Assembly (NCBI RefSeq): GCF_009914765.1
Contig: NZ_WYDS01000009.1
Coordinates: 1 to 64,000 of the forward strand
Direction: 5' to 3'
DNA length: 64,000 nt
Origin: Halodesulfovibrio sp. MK-HDV
GTDB lineage: Bacteria; Desulfobacterota; Desulfovibrionia; Desulfovibrionales; Desulfovibrionaceae
Under the pieces are notes generated by a model that worked only from the letters and a program-made list of their open reading frames with translations, was not told where the DNA came from and searched no databases. Position 1 is the stretch's first letter. Every line of letters begins with the position of its first letter. The position numbers and the translations under genes are program-made. This document shows, piece by piece, positions 1 through 7,205 of the stretch.

Positions 1-256
1 CAACGTAAAGAAGCAAAGTTGTTTTCTTTTTCTGGAGGGCAATTCCAATATGAAATGTAGCCAGAGTGCAAATAAGTAAGACCAAAAGATGTTGGGGCTC
101 ACCCCAAGCATAAAACAACAAACTACAAATAAATAAAAATGCATTCAATACAATGGTATGGCTATATTTTTTCTGTAAATGACAAAAAAGCCATGTATGA
201 ATAAATAGTACAAGTGGAAGAAAGATAAAGACGAAGACTAACGAGCTAAAAACCAT
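1..256 (-). CDS. MBOAT family O-acyltransferase (AlgI-like), N-terminal part, cut by window edge
   Basis: Reading leftward from an ATG at 256-254, the frame stays open to the window edge (85 codons). The translation begins MVFSSLVFVFIFLPL and continues with SLLFYAWGEPQHLLVLL. This is the characteristic start of membrane-bound O-acyltransferases of the AlgI/PatA type: a first hydrophobic helix, then a YAWGEP-like loop. Family members carry acetyl groups across the inner membrane for polysaccharide O-acetylation. The start overlaps the stop of the AlgX-like gene by 11 bp, so the two are co-translated and probably act together. The catalytic His lies beyond the window. The family call rests on the N-terminus only. 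Confidence 0.8.
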   Translation of the reverse strand, partial: MVFSSLVFVFIFLPLVLFIHTWLFCHLQKKYSHTIVLNAFLFICSLLFYAWGEPQHLLVLLICTLATFHIGIALQKKKTTLLLYV

Positions 257-1862
257 TTGCAATTTCCTCTTGGAACATCTCTTGCGGTGAGAGCAAGGAA
301 AGAATGCGATATGTCCCCTTCACTGCGCCTGGATCAAATCGAAGCTTTATTCTCTGGCTAGGCCTTGCATATATTGGGAGGTACACATAGTTAACTCCTT
401 TATGGATACCAACCTTCAAAGAACGCTTTTCGCAGAACTGCTCCTCCTTACCTTGTGCATAGTATACTTGTGAATATGTGTCTTCAGATGAAGACAGTCT
501 TGCTATAATTACCAACCGGCCATCCTTGTTTGGCATTTTTGCTCGCATAAACACTCTAGGATCCCTCGATGTGGCATCAAGTTGGATGTAATTTTTTTTC
601 TTCAAAACATTAACATTGCGAAATGTTAATTTTGTTAATGGAGATATCTCTAGAATAGGATCTGCTAGAATTCTATCACCAGCAATTAATAATCTGGGAT
701 CATTTTCTTTATATATTTCGGTATATAGCCTGAAATCATTTTCTTTGTATATTTCTGTGGATAGTCTAGGATCGTTTTCTTTTTTTTGAGTAAGAACTTT
801 CGCCTGCCTTTCAGCAAAAACTTCAAAGACCATGTCTGGTTTTTCATTAGAAACAATTTTCTGAATAAGAGATAATGACTCATTTGTCCTAATATGAATT
901 AGTTTTTGCACATTATGTATCAAAGGAAAAACAAATTCGTTTTTACTGTTAGGAAAAGGGGTTTGATGGGTAGTTTTAAGATATGAATCTGTTATAAATA
1001 AAAGAGACTTTTCCCCTTTTGGGTTGATTGAAATGGTTGGTTTCCAGTGAGGTCGTCTTTCGTTCACAGACATGTCTTTGTAATCTTTTGCAGGTAGTAA
1101 CTTAATACCACTCTGGTTAAGCGTTAGCCACGGGACTCTCTCCTCGCCGTAAGCGGCGATTACTTTTTTATTATCTATCGAATAAGGTTTAATTGCTGAA
1201 GAAGGCAACTTAAGTTTTTCTACTATTATCTTGTATGCAATATCTAGTGCATTTGCGTTCCAATGTTCTATGTCATATGTCTTGTCAAAAAATAGAAGCT
1301 GATTATGATTATTTAAAATTTCTGTGAAATCCAAAAAGTGAAGAGGAGATTCTTTCAATAGAGAAATTAGAGGATCTCTCCAGTTTTGTTTTTTCTTAAC
1401 CCAGCTTGGAAGAAATTCAGGATATAACGTTGATTTGTTTGGTGCTAGCGCCACAAAATAAGGTATCCCTTTTGTCTTCCAATATTCTTGATTTCCCAGT
1501 AACAACGATCTTAGTTCATATCTTTCTTCCATTTTCAAAGGGTGCAATCCTAAATAATTCTCAACTATTTCTTTAGAGTAAAGATGTCCCTCCGTCCCAT
1601 TAACAGCTTTTCGTGCTGGTGCAGATAAGCCAATCTCCCATAAATTTACGTACAGAGAAATAAAATTAGTACGTAGTGGCATGTGGTCAGAAAGATAATC
1701 ATTGAGTAGCGAAAATGAAAAGTCATCTAGCTTAGGCGACTTAGTAAGAGCTCGGTTTTCAAAGATTCTCACTTTGGGAACAGAAAGATCACTCAGTTGA
1801 ATTAGCATTGGGGTAGACGAGATCAATAAGAAGCAGAAGACAAATATTTTTTTAAAGTGCAT
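246..1862 (-). CDS. AlgX/AlgJ-like SGNH-hydrolase-fold O-acetyltransferase, membrane-anchored
   Basis: This 538-residue protein has an N-terminal signal anchor (residues 5-22) and a periplasmic body. It carries the AlgX/AlgJ catalytic signatures: D-I-E-H-W at 197-201, matching the DxHW motif of that family, and T-D-S-Y at 291-294 holding the candidate nucleophilic Ser. Such proteins transfer acetyl groups delivered by an MBOAT partner onto exported polysaccharide, and an MBOAT gene follows directly with an 11-bp overlap. A C-terminal beta-rich stretch after about residue 420 could be a carbohydrate-binding module. An odd 12-residue tandem repeat (KENDxRLxTEIY) separates the two parts. The glycan acted on is unknown; the neighbouring glycan operon is the obvious candidate. 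Confidence 0.75.
   Translation of the reverse strand: MHFKKIFVFCFLLISSTPMLIQLSDLSVPKVRIFENRALTKSPKLDDFSFSLLNDYLSDHMPLRTNFISLYVNLWEIGLSAPARKAVNGTEGHLYSKEIVENYLGLHPLKMEERYELRSLLLGNQEYWKTKGIPYFVALAPNKSTLYPEFLPSWVKKKQNWRDPLISLLKESPLHFLDFTEILNNHNQLLFFDKTYDIEHWNANALDIAYKIIVEKLKLPSSAIKPYSIDNKKVIAAYGEERVPWLTLNQSGIKLLPAKDYKDMSVNERRPHWKPTISINPKGEKSLLFITDSYLKTTHQTPFPNSKNEFVFPLIHNVQKLIHIRTNESLSLIQKIVSNEKPDMVFEVFAERQAKVLTQKKENDPRLSTEIYKENDFRLYTEIYKENDPRLLIAGDRILADPILEISPLTKLTFRNVNVLKKKNYIQLDATSRDPRVFMRAKMPNKDGRLVIIARLSSSEDTYSQVYYAQGKEEQFCEKRSLKVGIHKGVNYVYLPIYARPSQRIKLRFDPGAVKGTYRILSLLSPQEMFQEEIANGF
695..782 (-). repeat. 36-bp tandem repeat, about 2.4 copies, inside the AlgX-like gene
   Basis: Near-identical 36-bp units begin at 695, 731 and 767 (core TCATTTTCTTT on the plus strand). 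They encode a 12-residue repeat KENDxRLxTEIY. The period is a multiple of three, so copy-number change would keep the frame and only lengthen the linker between the SGNH domain and the C-terminal domain. Confidence 0.8.
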
Positions 1863-2296
1863 TGTTCGAGCCGAATATTTTAGAATTACGATATGATTAT
1901 AAATAGTTGCTGTATTGACAATCTACAATCCTCTCCAGCAAGTCAAATAAATGGGGGTGGCCAAACAGTGTTTCCAAAAATAATGACCGTCACTTTCGAT
2001 TGTTAATATGAAAGATAAATATAACAATAGCGGTTAGTGGAGATGAATTCTCTCTTGCTTTCATCTCATACAATTCGTTCAAAACTATCGAATGGCATGA
2101 AAAGATTCAGTTGAATGCAGAAACAATGTGATCAAATCAAAGACGATAGGACCACCACATGCCTCCAGCCCTATTAAGCAAGTTCAAGATTATGTCACTC
2201 TTGTTTATTACTTTACAACAAGCCCCTTACGTATCACCTACTCAAAAAAACAACTTGACTGCCATATTATTAGGATTAGTAAAAATCACATTATGG
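1863..2296. other. Intergenic stretch without recognised gene
   Basis: About 430 bp between the AlgX-like gene and the terminator beyond the oxidoreductase gene. The region is AT-rich with short spurious reading frames. A TATAAT-like hexamer on the minus strand (1896-1901) is the only promoter-like element, and it has no well-spaced -35. This is presumably the promoter region of the O-acetylation genes. Nothing else was recognised. Confidence 0.4.
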
Positions 2297-2341
2297 AAAA
2301 AATTGACGCCCAAAAGATACCTTTTGGACGTCAATTTTTAT
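2297..2341. terminator. Bidirectional rho-independent terminator
   Basis: The arms AAATTGACG-c-CCAAAAG (2300-2316) and CTTTTGG-a-CGTCAATTT (2321-2337) flank a 4-nt ATAC loop, with A-tracts on the left and T-tracts on the right. It lies 38 bp past the stop of the oxidoreductase gene and probably ends the long minus-strand glycan operon. Confidence 0.85.
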
Positions 2342-2378
2342 AAAAAAATAGGGAGAACTATCCGTCCCCTTAAATATC

Positions 2379-3443
2379 CTATTTGCCTCCAAGCCTACAA
2401 AGCTTAGGCACAAAACGAAGTTTAATTTCTTGTCCGGTCTCGATGGACTCATAAATTGCCGAAATCAATTCCAAACTTTTCCGACCTTCAAGACCATCAA
2501 CAAGCTGGCGTGATTTACCCTTGATACAAGATACAACATGATTATAGTATTCTTGATGACCAAAGCCGTAAACATTCGGTGGGTTAACTGAATATTTAGT
2601 CAACACATCTTCATCTTCAGGACGAGACGTTTCAAAATTCCACGTTACCATCTGGTTTACAGCAAAACCACCAATAACAACCGTTCCCTTTTCGCCTAGC
2701 ACAGAAATGCTGCCCTCAAGATCAACAGGACGTGTGGCTGTTGTAGCCTCAATAATTCCAAGCGCCCCATTTTTGAACTTCAGCATAACTACTGCCGTGT
2801 CTTCCGCTTCAATATCAACTAGCGCAGTTCTACTCTTTGCAAAAACACTCTCGACATCTCCCATCATCCACTCAAGCAAATCAACATGATGGCTTGCTTG
2901 GTTCGTCAACACCCCGCCGTCATACTGCCATGTTCCACGCCAGTCATCCTGATCATAATAGCGCTGTGGTCTGCACCAGCGAACACGTACAGTCCCCATC
3001 ACCAATTTACCAAAGCGGTCTTCTTCTAGAGCCTCTCGTAATTTTACAACCGGAACATTAAACCTATTTTGCTTAATCACAAAAAGCTTAACATGGTGTT
3101 CATCACATACCTTAATCATTTCATCAGCATCTTCAACAGTGAGTGCCATCGGCTTTTCAACTATAAAATGCTTATTGTAAGGCGCCAGTTCTAAAACATT
3201 ACGGGCATGATTTCCACTTTCAGTCAAAATACTCAACGCATCAATTTCATCACCGTGCTCTTTCATCATCTCATGCATATCGGTAAACCAAGGAACTCCC
3301 CATGCTTCACCTAATGCTTTAGCGCGTTCCTCTACAATATCACAAACTGCAGAGAGCTTAGCTCCAGCAATTTGATCTCCTCCCAGTAAATCAGAATGCC
3401 TTTTAGAGATGCGACCACAACCGACTAAAGCAATACGAATCAT
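2379..3443 (-). CDS. Gfo/Idh/MocA oxidoreductase, WbpB/WlbA-like UDP-sugar 3-dehydrogenase
   Basis: This is a 354-residue NAD(P)-dependent sugar dehydrogenase. The N-terminal Rossmann fold has the nucleotide motif GCGRIS (8-13). The EKP motif (96-98) gives the catalytic Lys of the family, and NQASHHVDLL (181-190) provides the paired His residues typical of WlbA/WbpB. Family members of this type oxidise C3 of UDP-N-acetylglucosaminuronic acid. The assignment is strengthened by a WbpD-like acetyltransferase immediately upstream and a WbpE-like aminotransferase 9 kb upstream in the same operon. The start ATG is preceded by a good GAGGG ribosome site. The exact substrate is inferred. A dehydrogenase for another nucleotide sugar cannot be excluded. 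Confidence 0.75.
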   Translation of the reverse strand: MIRIALVGCGRISKRHSDLLGGDQIAGAKLSAVCDIVEERAKALGEAWGVPWFTDMHEMMKEHGDEIDALSILTESGNHARNVLELAPYNKHFIVEKPMALTVEDADEMIKVCDEHHVKLFVIKQNRFNVPVVKLREALEEDRFGKLVMGTVRVRWCRPQRYYDQDDWRGTWQYDGGVLTNQASHHVDLLEWMMGDVESVFAKSRTALVDIEAEDTAVVMLKFKNGALGIIEATTATRPVDLEGSISVLGEKGTVVIGGFAVNQMVTWNFETSRPEDEDVLTKYSVNPPNVYGFGHQEYYNHVVSCIKGKSRQLVDGLEGRKSLELISAIYESIETGQEIKLRFVPKLCRLGGK

Positions 3444-3527
3444 TATACCCTCTACTTTACTGAATATATTAACTAAAAATAACTAGTAATAGTGCAGCAC
3501 TGAACAAACACATACTTAAAAAAACAA

Positions 3528-3992
3528 TTACAAGTCACGGATCTTTCTAGCTGGACAACCGGCGTATATTCCAGAAGTTTCAATATCAGACACAACAACT
3601 GCTCCTGCCCCGATCACTACATTTGCACAAATCGTAACAGGAAGGATTGTCGCGTTAGACCCAATGCTAACATTATCATCAACTTTAGTTTTCTTCCAAA
3701 GCTGTTGGTCGCCACGCGCAGGTCCACCAGTTGCAAAGGTGTCATTTATAAACATCACACCATGCCCAATTACGCAGTCTTTCCCAATATTGACAAGCGA
3801 ACAAATGAATGAATGTGACTGAACCCTAGTTCGTTTACCAATAACGACATCAGATTGGATCTCCACGAAGGGACCAACAAATACATCATCATGAATAACG
3901 CAACCGTACAAGTTAGATGGGGTTATAACAGTAACATTTTCACCAAATATCACATTAGATGCAATACTAGCTTCTCGAAGCTTTACACTCAT
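3528..3992 (-). CDS. Left-handed beta-helix acetyltransferase, WbpD/WlbB-like
   Basis: The 154-residue protein is built almost entirely of hexapeptide repeats (for example VIGKRT, NIGKDC, VVIGAGAVV). It ends with the YAGCPARKIRDL signature usual in sugar O/N-acetyltransferases of the LbetaH fold. The segment GHGVMFINDTFATGG (about residues 76-90) resembles the acceptor-site region of WbpD/WlbB, which use acetyl-CoA to N-acetylate the 3-amino group of UDP-2-acetamido-3-amino-glucuronic acid. A strong GGGAGG site precedes the ATG. Together with its two pathway neighbours, this gives a coherent 2,3-diacetamido-uronate branch. UDP-GlcNAc 6-dehydrogenase (WbpA) and epimerase (WbpI) equivalents are not in the window. 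Confidence 0.75.
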   Translation of the reverse strand: MSVKLREASIASNVIFGENVTVITPSNLYGCVIHDDVFVGPFVEIQSDVVIGKRTRVQSHSFICSLVNIGKDCVIGHGVMFINDTFATGGPARGDQQLWKKTKVDDNVSIGSNATILPVTICANVVIGAGAVVVSDIETSGIYAGCPARKIRDL

Positions 3993-4001
3993 ATCGCCTC
4001 C

Positions 4002-5363
4002 CTACACAAAATCGCACAATGATGAGACGTCATCAGCGAGTACGCCACTATTGGCCGAATGTTGCATTAACATCGACTTAGAATTGCCTATTCTAGTCTT
4101 AATAATATCAGCATGCTCTAAGCACCATTCCACAGAGAGCAACTCTGTTCCACCCAAATGGTCATACAATATTGCGATCTCCTCTCCCGACACACAATAA
4201 GCATTTGCCTGTGTTCCATAAACAATAACAACTTGGGTCTTATCACTTAGTAGATCCAAAAGAGGGCGCCCCTTTGCTGGCAAGTGATTTAACACAAGGG
4301 AATCTAAAATAAGAAGTTCTACTGGTGCAACGATTGAATTAATTAAAAAAACAGCTATTAACGAACGTTTATGCAATCGGGACCAATCATTTTGTGATAT
4401 CGGCTCTGAAAAATCCAACCGAATCATTTTTTCGAAGTCACTTTCATGCTTTTCCCAATAACCGACATCTTTCAAAATTTTTTCTGTATACTGAGGAGTA
4501 ACATCTTTATGCAGTCTAAATGTACTTTGAAAAGATTCTCCACCAACAGGTTCAAACACGTTGCTAAAACAAGCTAATTTATCAGAAGAAAAACGTATCT
4601 CTTCTGGATTCAAGGACAACGTTTTTGCCAAAATCCAATCTAATGAATTGCTATCAAGCTCAAACGGAATCATAACTGCAATACAGCTTTGTCCTCCTAA
4701 CACACTATCTTCAAAATTTATTTGCGAGAATTCTCCTTCCCTTTTCAAACCCGTGGCCTCTTGACCACCAGCTCTTTCTAAGAAAATTGAAACTCGCTGG
4801 ATCTGTGGGAAAAATCTATTTATTGCTAGTAAAATAGAAGAGACCGTTTTTAAACTGCTCACCGAAAAACGTAACCCAAGCAAATAGGCTGTCAGCCTAT
4901 GCCATTCACCACCAGACTCCACAAGCTGAAAACCAATAAAAATAAGAATGAAAAAGAAGCCTGCCCCTAGTATTATCGAATTAATACATACAGCTAAGTC
5001 AGAACTAAGCATATAGCGACGATATGCTTCAATTTGATCATGCGTCTTTCCTTCATGTAGAAAATGATCAACAATCCTTGTTACAGACGAGTGCTTCCCA
5101 GATATCCCAAGATAATACCTCCAAGCACTCCGTTTTTCTGCACTTGCAAAAGGAGAAATTTGTTCATAACTTTGATAAGCTTTTGCAGACTCAACGTTAA
5201 CCTTTACTAAACACCAACCCCCTATAGCAGCCACGGGGAACAAAACTAACGTAGTTTCCCAATCTAAAAATAACAAAGCAGAAACAGAAAAAAGCAAAAC
5301 ACATAACGGCTCAATAAGGTGTAGCAGTTTTAAAAAAAGCGCGAGAACATAGCTTACAATCAC
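4002..5363 (-). CDS. ABC exporter, C-terminal fragment with degenerate ATPase domain (frameshifted gene, part 2)
   Basis: This is the larger part of a half-size ABC exporter; part 1 is at 5311-5814. It contains the later membrane helices (for example around VLLFSVSALLFLDWETTLVLFP and IILGAGFFFILIFIGFQLV) and then a nucleotide-binding-like domain. That domain has lost its catalytic motifs. No Walker A lysine motif follows GQSCIAVM, the LSGGQ signature is replaced by ISQNDWSRL, Walker B LLILDS has Ser for the catalytic Glu, and the H-loop reads VIVYGTQ without His. The apparent GTG start follows a stop in the same frame and has no ribosome site. Shortening the A7 tract at 5332-5338 by one joins the two parts into a continuous protein of about 600 residues, normal for the family. 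Cargo is unknown, possibly glycan-related. Confidence 0.65.
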   Translation of the reverse strand: MIVSYVLALFLKLLHLIEPLCVLLFSVSALLFLDWETTLVLFPVAAIGGWCLVKVNVESAKAYQSYEQISPFASAEKRSAWRYYLGISGKHSSVTRIVDHFLHEGKTHDQIEAYRRYMLSSDLAVCINSIILGAGFFFILIFIGFQLVESGGEWHRLTAYLLGLRFSVSSLKTVSSILLAINRFFPQIQRVSIFLERAGGQEATGLKREGEFSQINFEDSVLGGQSCIAVMIPFELDSNSLDWILAKTLSLNPEEIRFSSDKLACFSNVFEPVGGESFQSTFRLHKDVTPQYTEKILKDVGYWEKHESDFEKMIRLDFSEPISQNDWSRLHKRSLIAVFLINSIVAPVELLILDSLVLNHLPAKGRPLLDLLSDKTQVVIVYGTQANAYCVSGEEIAILYDHLGGTELLSVEWCLEHADIIKTRIGNSKSMLMQHSANSGVLADDVSSLCDFV

Positions 5364-5814
5364 TATTTATTATCCGGCTAAATACGACCTCAGGATATCG
5401 AACACACGCCATATCATTATCGACAGCAGAACCACGCACCCAAGCTTCAAATGATTTTTTAATTAAAAATCGCTCGTATACTAAAGATAATACTAAAGCT
5501 TTGCTTTTAACTTTGAACACGAGATAAGACGATATTGCAATGGAAAGTAGGATTCCGCTTGCAACTCCCACCAAGAGAAACAGAGATTCTCGCGGATAAA
5601 GCGATATGCCCCCAAAAGAAAACTCCCCTCCTTTGTCTAGCAATTTTGCGTAATAAAGAACCTGCCCGATAGCAAAAGCCTGAAATGCCAAGCCTGCAAA
5701 ACCAACAAGCACGATAAAAAGAGAACGCTTTTTAAAACGAAGTAGAGAGTCCTTTGCAAGCCATTTAATGACTTCAAAATAGGTAGGAACAGATTGAGTA
5801 AAAAATTTTCGCAT
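5311..5814 (-). CDS. ABC exporter, N-terminal membrane fragment (frameshifted gene, part 1)
   Basis: This fragment starts at an ATG (5814-5812) overlapping the TGA of the upstream glycosyltransferase, so it is translationally coupled. The fragment encodes two long hydrophobic helices (SLFIVLVGFAGLAFQAFAIG and LFLLVGVASGILLSIAISSY). The family-typical coupling region follows (VYERFLIKKSFEAW, then RYPEVVFSRIINSD). It would normally run into the next helix, but the frame terminates shortly after an A7 tract (T7 on the coding strand, 5332-5338). With six T the sequence reads RAFLKLLHLIEPLCVLL and continues in the 4002-5363 frame. The gene may be a true pseudogene, a slippage-dependent gene or a sequencing artefact. 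Confidence 0.65.
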   Translation of the reverse strand: MRKFFTQSVPTYFEVIKWLAKDSLLRFKKRSLFIVLVGFAGLAFQAFAIGQVLYYAKLLDKGGEFSFGGISLYPRESLFLLVGVASGILLSIAISSYLVFKVKSKALVLSLVYERFLIKKSFEAWVRGSAVDNDMACVRYPEVVFSRIINSDCKLCSRAFFKTATPY

Positions 5815-7142
5815 CAAACCCTACCAATAGCCCGCGTATAAACCTCACGCATTTCTTCCAAAAAATTATCGTAGGCCCATGCAGACCTTGCAGCGGCCAC
5901 TTTTACGTTCCAATCCTGTGATTCCTTCAACGACATTGCTTTTTTCAAAGATTGAACAATCACATCAGTCTCGTACGAAGGACATATGACCCCGACGTCA
6001 AACGCTGATACATGCTTTCTAAGTTCTGGAAAATCAGGCACAACTACGGGCAACCCCGAAAATATACTTTCAAAAAACTTATTTGGCAGAACATAGTAAT
6101 GACTTAAACAGTTATTGTGGAAAAAGACACCGCTCACATTGGCTGTGGAAACGTAGGAGATAACCTCGTCTTGCGGAACAGCTGGCAAAAAATGTACACG
6201 GTCACCCGTACCATTATTATTTGCTATAGACTTTAACTGTTCTACTGTGGCAATCCGCTGTGGGCCAACAACCGCTAAATGCGCATCTCCTAACTGTTTG
6301 AGGGAAGAAAGTAATATTTCAACCCCTCGGTTGTATGTTACATAACCTACATAAAGCAGCAAAGGAATCTTGTCTGAAAGCCCACAGTCTTCTCTCACGG
6401 TTCTCGCACTGTTCTTTATTCCCCAAGCTTTCCAAGGGCTGTTATATACAATAGAAACAGGGATGCCTTTTGCTTTGCCCTTCAAAACCTCCGCAATACT
6501 TTCGCAGACCGTCACAATACCATCAACAGAATTTAACAAACGAGCTTCATAACGGGTCCAAAGTTTTCTCTCAGCAATACTCCAATCAATATTCCTATGA
6601 GCCTCTAATTCATGCGAATCATAGATCACTTTGGCTTTTATTTCTTTTTTTACCTTCACCGAAGCGGAGAGCGGCCACATATCGTGACAATGAATAATGT
6701 CAGGCTGAAGCTCTTTTAGTGCCGCAGCAAAAGTCTTTTTATGAATAGCTTGCTGTAACACAGCCCTCAAACCTGTAATCTTCAAAAAAGCCCAAAAACA
6801 ACCCTCAACTATATTTAAGACAGTTGTATAAAAGTATTTCAGCGTAAACTTGTTTGCTTTAGTACTGGCTAACAATGGTTTCTGACTACTTGTTTTTTGT
6901 TGCGGAGTAGACTTACCTTTACGTAAGTGTTGTAAAGGAGAATAGGGAGTGACTCTGCATACAGAAATATCCTGATACAATTCCCTAGCGGGACTATCTC
7001 CTAGTTTTACACCAAGCAAGTAAACATCATACCCTAATTGCAACGCCAATTTTGCAGATTTAACTACACGTCCGTCTGATGTACCTGCATTATTAACAAC
7101 AAACACAATTCTCGTTCGAGATAGATTGCAGTCCTTTTCCAT
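5814..7142 (-). CDS. GT4-like glycosyltransferase
   Basis: This is a GT-B glycosyltransferase of about 442 residues. The N-terminal half has the usual VVNNAGTSDGRVVKSAKLALQLGYDVYLLG opening and an IIHCHDMWPL segment. The C-terminal half has LLYVGYVTYNRGVEILL followed by LPNKFFESIFSGLPVVVPDFPELRK, with the E-x7-E-like donor site region typical of GT4. Of the possible starts, ATG at 7142 is preferred over GTG at 7148 because of the upstream GGGGTG. It belongs to the minus-strand glycan operon, where it would transfer a sugar onto a lipid-linked oligosaccharide at the cytoplasmic membrane face. Donor and acceptor cannot be deduced. Confidence 0.8.
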   Translation of the reverse strand: MEKDCNLSRTRIVFVVNNAGTSDGRVVKSAKLALQLGYDVYLLGVKLGDSPARELYQDISVCRVTPYSPLQHLRKGKSTPQQKTSSQKPLLASTKANKFTLKYFYTTVLNIVEGCFWAFLKITGLRAVLQQAIHKKTFAAALKELQPDIIHCHDMWPLSASVKVKKEIKAKVIYDSHELEAHRNIDWSIAERKLWTRYEARLLNSVDGIVTVCESIAEVLKGKAKGIPVSIVYNSPWKAWGIKNSARTVREDCGLSDKIPLLLYVGYVTYNRGVEILLSSLKQLGDAHLAVVGPQRIATVEQLKSIANNNGTGDRVHFLPAVPQDEVISYVSTANVSGVFFHNNCLSHYYVLPNKFFESIFSGLPVVVPDFPELRKHVSAFDVGVICPSYETDVIVQSLKKAMSLKESQDWNVKVAAARSAWAYDNFLEEMREVYTRAIGRV

Positions 7143-7205
7143 TATCACCCCAAGCTGCTTATTGCAGATTAGCTACCACAAAACAAAGTCGTTCACCAAA
7201 CCGAC

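Noticed and set aside
2128-2407. Two overlapping plus-strand open frames near 2.1-2.4 kb
   Set aside because: They run through the bidirectional terminator stem and into the antisense of the oxidoreductase gene. No ribosome site or family resemblance was seen.
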